From: Nitrobacter sp. Nb-311A
Lineage (GTDB): Bacteria > Pseudomonadota > Alphaproteobacteria > Rhizobiales > Xanthobacteraceae
Length of the DNA: 64,000 nucleotides
Reading direction: 5' to 3'
NCBI RefSeq assembly: GCF_000152905.1
Contig: NZ_AAMY01000005.1
Location: 96,265-160,264 of the forward strand
Below the pieces are notes generated by a model. It was not told the DNA's origin and did not search any database. It saw only the letters and a program-made list of their open reading frames with translations. Positions within the stretch are counted from its first letter, which is position 1; the number at the start of each line of letters is the position of its first letter. A program made the translations under genes and the position numbers. Shown here in pieces: positions 34,030 through 43,909 of this stretch.

Positions 34030-35544
34030 CTAAGCGGAGAGCTTGGCGAGCGCCTGGCTCAACTCGTGAATTTCGTAGGGTTTTCTGAGAATGTGAAAAT
34101 CCAGCCGGCGTCCGGCTAGCGCTTCGCTGTAACCGGTGGCCAGCAGCACCGGTAAATGCGGATACATGGCGCGGAGCACCTTCGCCAGACCGAGGCCATC
34201 CATTTTCCCCGGCATGACGATGTCCGTGAAGACGAAATCGATTCCATTACGCTCGATCTCCAACAATGCGGCCTCTGCGCTGTTGGAGATTCGCACGCGA
34301 TAGCCGAGCTGTTCAAGCAAGCCCGCGCTTACCTCCGCGACATCCGGATTGTCTTCGACGAGCAGGACGGTGCCGCCTCTCGTGTCGCGGCGGCTCGACC
34401 TGTTCTCCTCCGCACAAAGCGTTTCGGCGGGCGGAAGATAGAGCGTGATTGTGGTGCCACAGCCAAGCTCGCTCTCGATGGCGACATGCCCACCGGCTTG
34501 ATGAGCGAAGCCGTGCACTTGCGATAATCCGAGTCCCGTTCCTTTTCCGACGGGTTTCGTTGTAAAGAACGGGTCGAACACCTTTGCAAGGATATCCTTC
34601 GGAATACCGTCTCCGTTATCCTCAACTGAAATGGCGACATAGCGTCCTTCGGTTTCGTTCGTTTTGGTTATGTTTCGCGCCTTCACGATGAGCTGTCCGC
34701 CGTCGTTCATGGCGTCGCGCGCGTTGATGGCTAGGTTAAGCAGCGCCGTCTCGAATTCGGTTGCATCGATCGTGACCGGCCACAAGTCGTCGGCGGTGTC
34801 GATATGCAGGGTGATCGCATTGCCGAGGCCGCTCTGAAGAACCTCGGCAATCGAGTGGATGCGTTTGGAGATATCGGTCGGCAAGGGATTGAGGCTTTGC
34901 CGCCGGGAGAACGTCAGCAGTTGCTTGGTAAGCGTGGTTCCGCGTTTCGTCGCTGTCTCGATGGCGTGAACCGCCCGTAGCGCTTTCGGGTCGTCCTCGA
35001 CAATTTTTTTCAAGGTCTGGATATTGCCGCTGACGACCATCAGTAGATTATTGAAGTCGTGAGCGACGCCGCCCGTGAGCTGGCCGAGCGCATCCATCTT
35101 CTGCGATTCCGCAAGCTGCCGCTGCACGCGCTCGAGCTTCTGCTGGGCCTCGCGGCGTTCCGTGATGTCCCGCGTGACCTTGGCAAAACCGATGAGATTT
35201 CCAAAGTCGTCGCGAATGGCGTCAATCACGACGCTGGCCCAGAAAAAGGAACCGTCCTTGCGAACCCGCCAACCTTCTTCGTCGTATCGTCCCGTGGAAC
35301 TGGCGATTTTCAGGGCGCGGGCAGGTCGCCCGGCAGCGCGGTCCGAGTCGGTATAAAAACGCGAGAAGTGCTGGCCGACGATTTCGTCGGGTTTGTATCC
35401 CTTGATGCGCTCCGCACCTGCGTTCCAGTTGATGATGGTCCCCGTGGGATCCAGCATGAAGATCGCGTAGTCGATAACCCCCTGAACGAGAACTCGATGT
35501 TCTCTGTCGAACAGGCTCTTGTTATTCTTATGGTTTTTTGACAT
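34030..35544 (-). CDS. PAS hybrid histidine kinase with receiver domain
   Basis: A 504-residue cytosolic sensor kinase from the ATG at 35544. Domain order: one PAS domain (about 20-130; [20 protein letters not shown] and [12 protein letters not shown]), a HisKA-like domain with the phospho-His in [17 protein letters not shown], an HATPase with N box [15 protein letters not shown]1 DNGDGIPKD and G2 GKGTGLGLS, and a C-terminal receiver with phospho-Asp in [14 protein letters not shown]. There is no transmembrane helix. Such kinases in this group often answer to redox or light, but no cofactor signature is visible. Its partner is unknown. Confidence 0.88.
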   Translation of the reverse strand: MSKNHKNNKSLFDREHRVLVQGVIDYAIFMLDPTGTIINWNAGAERIKGYKPDEIVGQHFSRFYTDSDRAAGRPARALKIASSTGRYDEEGWRVRKDGSFFWASVVIDAIRDDFGNLIGFAKVTRDITERREAQQKLERVQRQLAESQKMDALGQLTGGVAHDFNNLLMVVSGNIQTLKKIVEDDPKALRAVHAIETATKRGTTLTKQLLTFSRRQSLNPLPTDISKRIHSIAEVLQSGLGNAITLHIDTADDLWPVTIDATEFETALLNLAINARDAMNDGGQLIVKARNITKTNETEGRYVAISVEDNGDGIPKDILAKVFDPFFTTKPVGKGTGLGLSQVHGFAHQAGGHVAIESELGCGTTITLYLPPAETLCAEENRSSRRDTRGGTVLLVEDNPDVAEVSAGLLEQLGYRVRISNSAEAALLEIERNGIDFVFTDIVMPGKMDGLGLAKVLRAMYPHLPVLLATGYSEALAGRRLDFHILRKPYEIHELSQALAKLSA

Positions 35545-35668
35545 TTCCCGGCGCTTGTTCCCCATAGCCAGCGATATAATCGTCGTACAATCAATAAGTT
35601 CCAGTCTTGGGGACCCCATGTCGGCACGGGCCACGCCGCTCCGGCGGCCCAAGCGTTCCCCCAGGGGG

Positions 35669-36322
35669 CTATTTCGTTTGGGGCGAAATACCTTCTCTGC
35701 GCTTAATGAGCTTGTAGTACGCCCACCACAAATGCGCCGCGGCGCCGCGCCGCGGTCGCCATGGCTCCGCCAGCGGCATCATCTGTTTCGGCGTCGGCCG
35801 CATCGTCAGCCCGAGCCCGACCTTGATCGCCTCCTGAAGCGCGACGTCGCCGGCAGGCCAGGCGTCGCCATGGCCAAGGCAGAACAGCAGATAAACGTCG
35901 GCGGTCCACGGTCCGATGCCGCGGTGCCGGACCAGCGTCGCATGAGCAGCGTCGGCATCCTCCTCGGCGAGCACGTCCAGGTTGAGCCGGCTCGCCGAAA
36001 TCTCGCGCGAGAGCAGCTTCAGCGTGGCGATCTTCGCCGCCGACAATCCCAGCCCGGCGAGGTGGTCGGCGCGCGCGTCTCGAATTGCGTCCGGATGGAA
36101 CGGCTTGAAGGCGGCGCTGAGCCTTTCCCAGATCGCGCCTGCGCTTGCGGTCGATAATTGCTGGCCGCAGACGATCGCGGCGAGGCCTTCGAAACCAGCC
36201 TCTCGCCGGCGCAGGACAGGAAGGCCGGCGCGCGCGAGGATCGGTTTCAGCCGCGAATCCTGCTTCACCAGCGCAGTGACCGCCTCGTCAAGATCGGATT
36301 GGGTTTCCAGGCGGACAGTCAT
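35669..36322 (-). CDS. AlkA-type DNA-3-methyladenine glycosylase II
   Basis: A 217-residue HhH-GPD base-excision enzyme that removes alkylated purines. The helix-hairpin-helix and catalytic Asp are seen in LVRHRGIGPWTADVYLLFCL, followed by GDAWPAGDVALQEAI. The N-terminal part has FEGLAAIVCGQQLSTASAGA, the conserved start of the glycosylase core. It lacks the extra N-terminal domain of E. coli AlkA, as is common in alphaproteobacteria. Divergent from gluQ with only 45 bases between starts. Confidence 0.88.
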   Translation of the reverse strand: MTVRLETQSDLDEAVTALVKQDSRLKPILARAGLPVLRRREAGFEGLAAIVCGQQLSTASAGAIWERLSAAFKPFHPDAIRDARADHLAGLGLSAAKIATLKLLSREISASRLNLDVLAEEDADAAHATLVRHRGIGPWTADVYLLFCLGHGDAWPAGDVALQEAIKVGLGLTMRPTPKQMMPLAEPWRPRRGAAAHLWWAYYKLIKRREGISPQTK

Positions 36323-36367
36323 TCGTTAGTACTTCAACGTCACGGCCGGTTATGCAAGCAAAGATCA

Positions 36368-37240
36368 ATGCCGCCACCCGTTCTCCGTTTTGCGCCGTCG
36401 CCCAACGGTTTTTTGCATCTCGGACATGCCTTTTCGGCGTTATTGAATTTCCAATCCGCCCGGCAGAGGGAAGGGCGGCTTCTGCTGCGGATCGAGGACA
36501 TCGACGCAACCCGGTGCCGCCCCGAGTTTGAAACGGCGATCTACCAAGATCTCGCCTGGCTTGGAGTTTCATGGGAAAGGCCGGTGCGGCGGCAATCTGA
36601 GCATCTCGCCGATTATCGCGCAGCGCTCGACCGGCTCGCTGCGCTGGGGGTGCTTTATCCGAGTTTCGAGAGCCGCGCCGAGATCGCGGCGCTGGTCAAG
36701 GCGCGCGAAGCAAACGGTGCCTGGCCGCGCGATCCCGACGGCGCGCCGCTTTACCCGGGCACGGCGAAACCGCTCCCGGCCATCGACCGCGACCGGCGGC
36801 TGCGGTCCGGCGCGCCCTTCGCGTTGCGTCTCGATATGGAGGCGGCGCGCCGGCTCGCAGGTGATCTCGCCTGGATCGAGCGAGGCTCCGGCCCGGACGG
36901 GGAGACCGGCGAAATTCTGGCGCGGCCGGAAATCTGGGGTGACGTCGTTCTCGCCCGCAAGGATATCCCCACCAGTTACCATTTGTCGGTCGTGATCGAT
37001 GATGCGCTCCAGGGGGTGACCGAGGTGATGCGCGGGCTGGACCTGTTCAGGTCGACCGCCGTGCATCGGCTGTTGCAGAAAATCCTGGATTTGCCCCAGC
37101 CGGTTTACCACCACCACGATTTGATCCGCGATAGCGAGGGAAGGAAGCTGTCCAAGTCCTCGGAGGCGACCGGGCTGCGGGAGCTCCGTGCGCGCGGGAT
37201 CACGCCTGCGCAGGTCCGCGGTCTTGTCGGCCTGCCTTGA
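36368..37240 (+). CDS. gluQ: Glutamyl-Q tRNA(Asp) synthetase
   Basis: A 290-residue paralogue of GluRS that attaches glutamate to queuosine in tRNA(Asp). It has the class I signature in RFAPSPNGFLHLGHAFSALL (HLGH for HIGH) and the KMSKS-like GRKLSKSS, lacks the anticodon-binding domain, and matches the family length. The usual zinc-binding cysteines are absent in the YPSFESRAEI region. The start at ATG 36368 is chosen because the frame upstream runs antisense through alkA. Confidence 0.92.
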   Translation: MPPPVLRFAPSPNGFLHLGHAFSALLNFQSARQREGRLLLRIEDIDATRCRPEFETAIYQDLAWLGVSWERPVRRQSEHLADYRAALDRLAALGVLYPSFESRAEIAALVKAREANGAWPRDPDGAPLYPGTAKPLPAIDRDRRLRSGAPFALRLDMEAARRLAGDLAWIERGSGPDGETGEILARPEIWGDVVLARKDIPTSYHLSVVIDDALQGVTEVMRGLDLFRSTAVHRLLQKILDLPQPVYHHHDLIRDSEGRKLSKSSEATGLRELRARGITPAQVRGLVGLP

Positions 37241-37359
37241 AACCGCCGCAACGCGCCTGCGTTGGTTCGCCGTAAAGCATCTTTGCATGACAAACCATCC
37301 ACGACGTGACTCGTGCATTCGGGCCGTGGCATGCTGGCGCAGGTGGGGAAAGCAAAATC

Positions 37360-38616
37360 ATGGCGCCGACATCGCGCGGGTTGGGCAGGCCGCAGACGCC
37401 TAAAAGGCAAGCGGTGAAAAAGCGTGTTCTGAAGAAGTCTCCAAAGGCTGCAAAGACCAGACGGTCGTCTTCTCAATCGACGTCCGGCGTCGTCGAGGCT
37501 GCGCTCGCTGCGTTTGCGCATGAGGTGCGTACGCCGCTCACCGGGATTCTCGCCGTCAGCGATCTGCTCGCCACCTCCGATCTCGGCGAACGCGAGCGGC
37601 GTTGGGTTGAGACCATCAAGGCCGGCGCTGACCATCTCGCCAGTCTGGCGACGCTGTTCGTGGATGCGGCGCGAAGCCGCCGTTCGGCGCCGGGCGGCCG
37701 GCAGGATTTCTTCGATCTTCGAGCGCTGGCGCGCAACGCCGGCGACTCGCTGGCCGGCCGGGCAACGGCCAAGGGCCTGCGTTCCGCTGTCGAGATTTCA
37801 GACAGATTGCCGGTGTTCGTGACCGGCGATTCCGTCCGCCTGCGAGCGGCGCTGGAGAATCTTATCGACAATGCGGTCAAGTTCACCGAGCAGGGTGACG
37901 TCGTTCTTAGGGTCACGGCGCCCCGGCGGTCGGGGAAAAAAATAAGCGTGACCTTCGTGGTGTCCGATAGCGGGATCGGCTTGTCTCTCGCCGAGATCAG
38001 GCGGCTGTTCCGACCGTACTCGCAGGCCAATGTCTCGATCGCATCGCGCTTCGGAGGCGCCGGCCTCGGACTCTCCTCGGTGAAGCAACTGGCGCGCGCG
38101 ATGGGCGGAGACGTCATGGCGACGCAGCGGCGCGGCGGGGGCACCACGTTCACGTTCACCGTTCTGCTGACGCCAGCTGAGGGGCCGGTATCGATCCCGT
38201 CCGGCAACGACCTCGGCAGCCCTTCGAATGTTTCGAACGGACTCCGGATTCTCAGCGTTGAGGATAATCCGTTCGGGCGCGTGGTGCTCAACACAATTCT
38301 TACCGAACTCGGCCATCAGGCTGAGTTCGTCGGACGAGGCGAGGATGCCGTCCATCGCATCGCGCAAGGAGGATTTGATGCGGTGCTGATGGATATGGTG
38401 CTGCCTGGAATCACCGGCGTTGAGGCGATCGGGCGTATCCGGGCGCTTGACGCGCCCGTGGGGCGCGTTGCCATCATTGGCATGTCCGGCAGAAGCGAGG
38501 ATGAGGCGGCATCGCGCGCGGCCGGCGGCGACGTGTTTCTGCTCAAGCCTGTTTCTCCGAGGGCTTTAGCGACTGCGCTGCTTGAAGCGAAACACCGCGC
38601 GGCAACCTCGACTTGA
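37360..38616 (+). CDS. Hybrid histidine kinase without sensor domain
   Basis: A 418-residue protein. A Lys/Arg/Ser-rich N-terminus (about 1-45) leads into HisKA with phospho-His in AFAHEVRTPLTGILAVSDLL, an HATPase with ENLIDNAVKFTEQGD, VSDSGIGLS and FGGAGLGLSSVKQLA, and a receiver domain with phospho-Asp in AVLMDMVLPGITG. There is neither a PAS nor a membrane sensor domain, so the signal must arrive through a partner or the basic tail. Its last 74 bases overlap the convergent BrkB gene. No cognate regulator lies beside it. Confidence 0.85.
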   Translation: MAPTSRGLGRPQTPKRQAVKKRVLKKSPKAAKTRRSSSQSTSGVVEAALAAFAHEVRTPLTGILAVSDLLATSDLGERERRWVETIKAGADHLASLATLFVDAARSRRSAPGGRQDFFDLRALARNAGDSLAGRATAKGLRSAVEISDRLPVFVTGDSVRLRAALENLIDNAVKFTEQGDVVLRVTAPRRSGKKISVTFVVSDSGIGLSLAEIRRLFRPYSQANVSIASRFGGAGLGLSSVKQLARAMGGDVMATQRRGGGTTFTFTVLLTPAEGPVSIPSGNDLGSPSNVSNGLRILSVEDNPFGRVVLNTILTELGHQAEFVGRGEDAVHRIAQGGFDAVLMDMVLPGITGVEAIGRIRALDAPVGRVAIIGMSGRSEDEAASRAAGGDVFLLKPVSPRALATALLEAKHRAATST

Positions 38617-39436
38617 TGATCGCCGCGTTCAGTTCTCCGCCGAAAACGAAGATCGCGGCGATGAAATAGAGAAACACCAGCGCGATGACGACCGATGCGA
38701 GGCCCGCATACATGGTGACGTAATTATTGGCGAAGCGTGCAAGGTAAAGGCCGAAGCCGATGCCCGACATCAGTGAGGCCAGCATGGTGAAGACGATGCC
38801 GGGGATGATCTGCCGGAAGGATCGCCGGCCCGCCGGCAGCCACGCGTGCAGGATCAGCAGCGCCACAAACATCGCCAGGATGGTGATTCCGTAGCGGGCG
38901 ATGTTGAGCAGGCTTTCATTCGATTCGACGATCAGCGGGATATGGCGTTTCGCGGCGGCGATGATCAACGGACCGAGCACGATCAGGAACGCCATCGCCA
39001 ACGCCGTCACTGCGGCAACCAGCGTATATCCGATCGATTCCAGTCGCAGCCAGTACCAGCGACGCGACTCGATCACCGCATAGGCGCGGTTCAACGCGAC
39101 CCGCAGGCTTTCGACGCCGTTCGACGCAAAGTAGACCGCTAGCACGAGGCCGATCGTCAACGCATCGCCGCGCGATGTCGTCAGCACGTCATGGATTTCG
39201 CTGGACAACGTATTGGCGACCTGCTCCGGCCAAATCTGCAGCATCAGCTGTGCCGCCTGATCGGCGAGCTCCTTGGATCCGAAGAAGCCCGCCAGGGACG
39301 TCAGGACGATCAGAAACGGGAAGAGCGCCATCAGCACCGATAGTGCGATATGGCTTGCGATCGCCCAGCCGTCATCGGCGAGAAACGTATAGAAGGCGTC
39401 CATTCCGACCAGACGGAGGTATCGGATTTGTCTCAC
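38543..39436 (-). CDS. YihY/BrkB-family inner-membrane protein
   Basis: A 297-residue protein with about six helices, starting MRQIRYLRLVGMDAFYTFLA. Family features include a GWAIASHIALSVLMALFPFL first helix, FFGSKELADQAAQLML, and late helices ending FLYFIAAIFVFGGELNAAII. The family was once called ribonuclease BN in error; its transport role is undefined. The C-terminal 24 codons overlap the end of the kinase gene on the other strand, so transcription of the two collides. Confidence 0.9.
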   Translation of the reverse strand: MRQIRYLRLVGMDAFYTFLADDGWAIASHIALSVLMALFPFLIVLTSLAGFFGSKELADQAAQLMLQIWPEQVANTLSSEIHDVLTTSRGDALTIGLVLAVYFASNGVESLRVALNRAYAVIESRRWYWLRLESIGYTLVAAVTALAMAFLIVLGPLIIAAAKRHIPLIVESNESLLNIARYGITILAMFVALLILHAWLPAGRRSFRQIIPGIVFTMLASLMSGIGFGLYLARFANNYVTMYAGLASVVIALVFLYFIAAIFVFGGELNAAIIKSRLPRGVSLQAAQSLKPSEKQA

Positions 39437-39580
39437 GTTTCACCCTGAACAAGGTCGAACGACGCCTTCCCGGCACCGTTTATTGTCTGAGATCAATACA
39501 CAAAAGGCCAGATCGTTGCGCGAAGCTGAATCTCCTTTCCGGCAATGGCGCCGCCGCGGTTCCGGTGTTATGTGTACGCC

Positions 39581-39775
39581 ATGACAGTATTTCTGAGCAT
39601 GGTTTTGGTTCCCGTCGCGGTGGCCTCGGTGGCTACGGTGCTGGTGATGGGTCTGGTCAACATGATGCGGGGGGGTAATCCCAACCTCTCGCAGAAGCTC
39701 ATGCGAATGCGGGTTTTCCTGCAGTTCGTGGCGATCATCATCGTCATGGTGACGATCTGGATGCTGGGGCAGTGA
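39581..39775 (+). CDS. HIG1-domain twin-helix membrane protein
   Basis: A 64-residue protein with two helices, MTVFLSMVLVPVAVASVATV and VFLQFVAIIIVMVTIWMLGQ, joined by a loop GGNPNLSQKLMRMRV, the QRKLMRxRV-like motif of the HIG1 family. Bacterial and mitochondrial HIG1 proteins associate with cytochrome oxidase. It begins a run of genes toward the adenosyltransferase, 29 bases downstream. An upstream in-frame start at 39545 would add an unrelated stretch. Confidence 0.85.
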   Translation: MTVFLSMVLVPVAVASVATVLVMGLVNMMRGGNPNLSQKLMRMRVFLQFVAIIIVMVTIWMLGQ

Positions 39776-39804
39776 CGGATTGAGACCCCGGCGCCGGAGG
39801 ACTG

Positions 39805-40377
39805 ATGGTCGTTCTCAACCGAATCTATACGCGCACGGGCGATGACGGCACCACCGCGCTTGGCACCGGTGAGCGGCGCCCGAAATACGATCTCCGTGTC
39901 GGCGCCTACGGGACCGTTGATGAGACCAACGCCGCGATCGGCGTGGTCCGGTTGCATCTCGCCGGCGCGCCCGATCTCGATGGGATGTTGGGCCGCATCC
40001 AGAACGATCTGTTCGATCTCGGCGCTGACCTTGCGGTGCCTCAGCGCGAGGGCAAAGCCGAACGGCTTCGGGTGGTGTCCAGCCAGGTCGCGCGTCTGGA
40101 GAACGACATCGACAGCCTCAATGCGGGGCTTCCCGAGCTGACATCGTTCGTGCTGCCGGGAGGGGCGCCTGCCGCGGCTTACCTTCATCTGGCTCGAACC
40201 ATTTGTCGCCGCGCGGAACGTATGATGGTGGAACTCGCTGCGCGGCCGGGCGAACCGGTCAGCGATGCCGCCGTGAGATACATGAACCGGTTGTCGGATT
40301 TTCTGTTTGTCGCCAGCCGTTTTATCAACGCCGGAAGCGGGGGCGATGTGCTCTGGACACCCGGTCAAAACAGATGA
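39805..40377 (+). CDS. Cob(I)yrinic acid a,c-diamide adenosyltransferase, PduO type
   Basis: A 190-residue ATP:corrinoid adenosyltransferase that makes adenosylcobalamin. Seen: VLNRIYTRTGDDGTTALGTG with the ATP-binding TGDDGTT, YGTVDETNAAIG, and RTICRRAERMMVELA ending in a NRLSDFLFVASRF helix typical of PduO enzymes. Starts 29 bases after the HIG1 gene, so the two may share a message. Adenosylcobalamin serves mutases of fatty and branched-acid breakdown. Confidence 0.93.
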   Translation: MVVLNRIYTRTGDDGTTALGTGERRPKYDLRVGAYGTVDETNAAIGVVRLHLAGAPDLDGMLGRIQNDLFDLGADLAVPQREGKAERLRVVSSQVARLENDIDSLNAGLPELTSFVLPGGAPAAAYLHLARTICRRAERMMVELAARPGEPVSDAAVRYMNRLSDFLFVASRFINAGSGGDVLWTPGQNR

Positions 40378-40530
40378 TCGCGACCCGATCGCTTCTTGGC
40401 TGCGCCGGGATGGTCGGAGGCCGCGTTTTTTGGCCTTCCCGCGTTGACCACCGGAAACGGGACCTTTAGGTTCCGCGCCGAAGCTCACACTCGCGGTTGA
40501 TCCAACCACGCTCGGTTCGAGAGAGGGTCT

Positions 40531-41280
40531 ATGAAGATTCTGGTGCCGGTCAAGCGGGTTGTCGATTTCAACGTGAAAATCCGTCTCAAGGGTGACGGAT
40601 CGGGCGTCGAGCTTGCTAACGTCAAGATGTCGATGAATCCTTTCGACGAAATCGCGGTCGAGGAGGCCTTGCGGCTTCAGGAAGCGGGCAAGGCCGCCGA
40701 AGTCGTGCTGGTGTCGATCGGTCCCGCTGAAGCCGCGGAAACGATCCGCACCGGTCTCTCCATGGGCGCAGACCGCGGTATCCTGATCAAGTCCGACTCA
40801 CCCGTGGAGCCGCTGGCGGTTGCCAAGCTCCTCAAGGCTGTTGTCGAAGAGGAAGGGCCCGGACTGATCATTCTTGGCAAGCAGGCCATCGACGACGATT
40901 CAAACCAGACCGGTCAGATGCTGGCGGGCTTGCTCGGGTGGGCGCAGGCGACCTTTGCGTCCAAGCTCGAAGTCGACGGGGCCTATTTCAATGTGGTGCG
41001 CGAAGTGGATGGCGGGCTTCAGACGGTCAGGCTGAAAAAACCGGCGATCGTGACGACGGATCTGCGGCTCAACGAGCCGCGCTATGCCAGTCTTCCGAAC
41101 ATCATGAAGGCGAAGAAGAAGCCGATCGTGGTGAGGGCGGCCAACCAATATGGTATCGATCTCGCGCCGCGCCTCGAAATCCTCAAGACTACAGAACCTC
41201 CGGGCCGTAAGGCGGGCGTCAAGGTCAAGGACGTCGCCGAACTGGTGTCCAAGCTCAGGGACGAAGCTGGGGTAATCTGA
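40531..41280 (+). CDS. etfB: Electron transfer flavoprotein, beta subunit
   Basis: A 249-residue EtfB starting [20 protein letters not shown], with [20 protein letters not shown] and the AMP-binding [20 protein letters not shown] segment, then MKAKKKPIV near the dehydrogenase recognition loop. With EtfA it carries electrons from acyl-CoA and other dehydrogenases to the quinone pool. The stop overlaps the etfA start by one base. A purine-rich GAGAGAGGG precedes the ATG. Confidence 0.97.
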   Translation: MKILVPVKRVVDFNVKIRLKGDGSGVELANVKMSMNPFDEIAVEEALRLQEAGKAAEVVLVSIGPAEAAETIRTGLSMGADRGILIKSDSPVEPLAVAKLLKAVVEEEGPGLIILGKQAIDDDSNQTGQMLAGLLGWAQATFASKLEVDGAYFNVVREVDGGLQTVRLKKPAIVTTDLRLNEPRYASLPNIMKAKKKPIVVRAANQYGIDLAPRLEILKTTEPPGRKAGVKVKDVAELVSKLRDEAGVI

Positions 41281-42224
41281 TGACCACCTTGTTGATCGCA
41301 GAACATGACAACGCGTCGCTGAAGGACGTCACGAGCAAGGCGCTGACCGCGGCCATTCAGCTCGGCTCGCCGGTCGAAGTGCTTGTCGCGGGTGAGAACG
41401 CCAAGGCCGCCGCCGAGAGCGCGGCGAAGCTGGAGGGCGTCGCGAAAGTTTTGCTCGCGGATGGCCCGGCCTATGGCCACGACCTCGCCGAGCCGCTCGC
41501 CGCGCTGATCCGCTCGCTGGCGGCCGGTTACGATGCATTGATCGCGCCGGCAACGTCTCGTTTCAAGAATGTGATGCCGCGCGTTGCGGCGTTGCTCGAC
41601 GTGATGCAGATCTCCGAAATCATCAAGGTGGTCGCGCCCGACACTTTTGAACGGCCGATCTACGCCGGCAATGCGATCCAGACAGTCAGATCCAGGGATG
41701 CCAAGAGGGTCATCACGGTGCGTACCTCGACCTTTGCCGCGGCCGGGGAAGGCGGCAGCGCTCCGGTGGAGACCGTCGCCGCGGTGGCCGATCCGGGGTT
41801 GTCGAGTTTCGTCGGCGAGCGGGTTGCCAGGAATAATCGTCCGGAATTGGCTTCGGCGAGGATCATCGTTTCCGGAGGCCGCGGCATGCGAAGCAGCGCG
41901 AACTTCACCAAGTATATCGAGCCGCTGGCGGACAAGCTCGGCGCCGGCGTCGGTGCGTCGCGAGCCGCCGTGGACGCGGGTTTCGCGCCGAATGACTGGC
42001 AGGTCGGGCAGACGGGCAAGGTGGTGGCGCCGGACCTTTACATCGCCGTCGGCATTTCCGGCGCAATCCAGCATCTCGCCGGAATGAAGGATTCCAAGGT
42101 GATCGTGGCGATCAACAAGGACGCGGATGCGCCTATCTTCCAGGTCGCGGATTACGGCCTGGTGGCTGACCTGTATCAGGCGGTTCCTGAACTCACGGAA
42201 GAACTTGGAAAGCTGGACCGCTGA
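41280..42224 (+). CDS. etfA: Electron transfer flavoprotein, alpha subunit
   Basis: A 314-residue EtfA with FAD-binding motifs [35 protein letters not shown] and the C-terminal [20 protein letters not shown] plus [12 protein letters not shown]. Forms a heterodimer with EtfB. The one-base overlap with etfB ensures equal synthesis. A 3-hydroxybutyryl-CoA dehydrogenase follows, as in many fatty-acid oxidation loci of this group. Confidence 0.97.
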   Translation: MTTLLIAEHDNASLKDVTSKALTAAIQLGSPVEVLVAGENAKAAAESAAKLEGVAKVLLADGPAYGHDLAEPLAALIRSLAAGYDALIAPATSRFKNVMPRVAALLDVMQISEIIKVVAPDTFERPIYAGNAIQTVRSRDAKRVITVRTSTFAAAGEGGSAPVETVAAVADPGLSSFVGERVARNNRPELASARIIVSGGRGMRSSANFTKYIEPLADKLGAGVGASRAAVDAGFAPNDWQVGQTGKVVAPDLYIAVGISGAIQHLAGMKDSKVIVAINKDADAPIFQVADYGLVADLYQAVPELTEELGKLDR

Positions 42225-42329
42225 CGATGATCCGGAGGAGTGCTATCGGCGCAACGGACTTCCGCCAGTGGTTGTGCAAGAATGGAGTGCGCCGCGGTCT
42301 GCGCGGCTCGGGACCGGTGAGATGGCGAG

Positions 42330-43211
42330 ATGGCGGCAATGATTAGAAAAGTCGGCGTGATCGGCTCGGGCCAGATGGGCAACGGCATTGCGCATGTAGC
42401 CGCCCTCGCGGGGTTCGACGTCGTGCTCAATGATATTTCCGCCGATCAGCTCAACGCGGCGATGGCGACCATCAACGCAAACCTGTCCCGCCAGGTCGCG
42501 AAGAAGATCATTACCGAAGATGATCGCGGAAAAGCGCTTGCACGGATTTCGCAAACCGAAAGTCTCGACGTGTTGGCGGATTGCGATCTGGTGATCGAAA
42601 CCGCCGTCGAGAAAGAGGATGTGAAGCGCAAGATTTTTCACAACCTGTGCGCGGTGCTCAAGCCTGAGGCCATCGTCGCTTCAAACACGTCATCGATCTC
42701 GATTACGCGGCTGGCCGCGTCGACCGATCGGCCGGAAAAGTTCATCGGCATTCATTTCATGAATCCGGTGCCGCTGATGGAACTGGTCGAACTCATCCGG
42801 GGTATCGCGACCGGCGATGCGACCTTCGATGCGGCCAAGGAATTCGTCGCCAGGCTCGGCAAGCAGATCGCCGTGTCCGAGGACTTCCCTGCTTTCATCG
42901 TCAACCGCATTCTGCTGCCGATGATCAACGAAGCCATCTACACCCTGTACGAAGGCGTGGGGAACGTCGAGGCGATCGATGCCGCCATGCGGCTCGGCGC
43001 GCATCACCCGATGGGGCCGCTTGAACTCGCCGATTTCATTGGGCTCGACACCTGCCTGTCGATCATGCAGGTGCTGCATGAAGGGCTGGCGGACTCCAAA
43101 TACCGGCCCTGTCCGCTGTTGGTGAAATACGTCGAGGCCGGTTGGCTTGGGCGCAAGAGCCAGCGCGGTTTTTACGATTACCGCGGCGACAAGCCGGTCC
43201 CGACGCGCTAA
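42330..43211 (+). CDS. 3-hydroxybutyryl-CoA dehydrogenase
   Basis: A 293-residue NAD(P)-dependent enzyme that interconverts 3-hydroxyacyl-CoA and acetoacetyl-CoA-type ketoesters. The Rossmann motif GVIGSGQMGNGIAH and catalytic SNTSSISIT and HFMNPVPLMELVE motifs are present, as is the C-terminal QRGFYDYRG signature. It lies about 105 bases after etfA and probably shares their regulation. Whether it serves fatty-acid oxidation or polyhydroxybutyrate turnover cannot be decided here. Confidence 0.93.
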   Translation: MAAMIRKVGVIGSGQMGNGIAHVAALAGFDVVLNDISADQLNAAMATINANLSRQVAKKIITEDDRGKALARISQTESLDVLADCDLVIETAVEKEDVKRKIFHNLCAVLKPEAIVASNTSSISITRLAASTDRPEKFIGIHFMNPVPLMELVELIRGIATGDATFDAAKEFVARLGKQIAVSEDFPAFIVNRILLPMINEAIYTLYEGVGNVEAIDAAMRLGAHHPMGPLELADFIGLDTCLSIMQVLHEGLADSKYRPCPLLVKYVEAGWLGRKSQRGFYDYRGDKPVPTR

Positions 43212-43280
43212 ATTCTTACATCCCCCAGAATTCGTTAACCACGGTCCGCTATATCGGGATCGTGCTGGGGAGTTGTGCGC

Positions 43281-43472
43281 ATGGATGTCAGTTTAATTGC
43301 GGCGGCGGCCGGCATGATGGCGGCTAATACGCAATCGCAGATCGCGAACCGGGTAATGAAGATGAGCCTCGACGCCCAGGCGCAGGTGCTTCAGTTGCTC
43401 GTTCCGCCGCAGGCCAGTCCGGCACCGAACAACGCGCCGGGCATCGGCGGCAATCTTGACGTTTCGGTTTAG
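43281..43472 (+). CDS. YjfB-family small protein
   Basis: A 63-residue protein, MDVSLIAAAAGMMAANTQSQ, IANRVMKMSLDAQAQVLQLL and a Pro/Asn tail, matching the short YjfB (putative motility protein) family by its helical N-terminus with L-D-x-Q. The ATG follows GGGGAG at eight bases. Its stop overlaps the end of the convergent VOC gene by four bases. Function unknown. Confidence 0.75.
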   Translation: MDVSLIAAAAGMMAANTQSQIANRVMKMSLDAQAQVLQLLVPPQASPAPNNAPGIGGNLDVSV

Positions 43473-43867
43473 GTCGATTTTGAGATTGGACCCTGCGTCG
43501 GCGTGATCCAGCCGACACCGACGCCGCCCGGCTGCATCAGGATCGCCATCCGGCCGACGTTGGGAACTTCGAAAATCGGCTTCATCAATTGCGCGCCCGC
43601 CGCCACCGCCTTCGCGACGCGCGCATCGATGTCATCGACGGCGAGATACGGCATCCAGCAATCGGGAATGCCCTCCAGGCCGGGTCGGTTGGTGGGGAAG
43701 ATTCCGCCGACCGGTTCGCCATTCGCTAACGCCACCCAGTAGCATTCGCCGTCCGGCTGGGTCTGTGCCTGATAGGTCCATCCAACCGTCTGGGCGTAGA
43801 AGGACTTGAATCCTTCCGGATCGCGGGTGACGAACTCATTCCAGCAAAAGTGACCATGTCCTGCCAT
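43469..43867 (-). CDS. VOC-family (glyoxalase fold) protein
   Basis: A 132-residue single-domain VOC protein: MAGHGHFCWNEFVTRDPEGF, KSFYAQTVGWTY, then YLAVDDIDARVAKAVAAGAQ, and GRMAILMQPGGVGVGWI near the end. Members of this subgroup resemble the hydroxylase CFP-30B-like proteins and have no agreed substrate. It is followed downstream on the same strand by nothing and preceded by a DUF1428 gene, 42 bases away, so the two may be co-transcribed. Confidence 0.85.
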   Translation of the reverse strand: MAGHGHFCWNEFVTRDPEGFKSFYAQTVGWTYQAQTQPDGECYWVALANGEPVGGIFPTNRPGLEGIPDCWMPYLAVDDIDARVAKAVAAGAQLMKPIFEVPNVGRMAILMQPGGVGVGWITPTQGPISKST

Positions 43868-43909
43868 TGGCTTCTTCCCTTGGGATTCTTCCCTCGCATT
43901 TCGCGTCGA

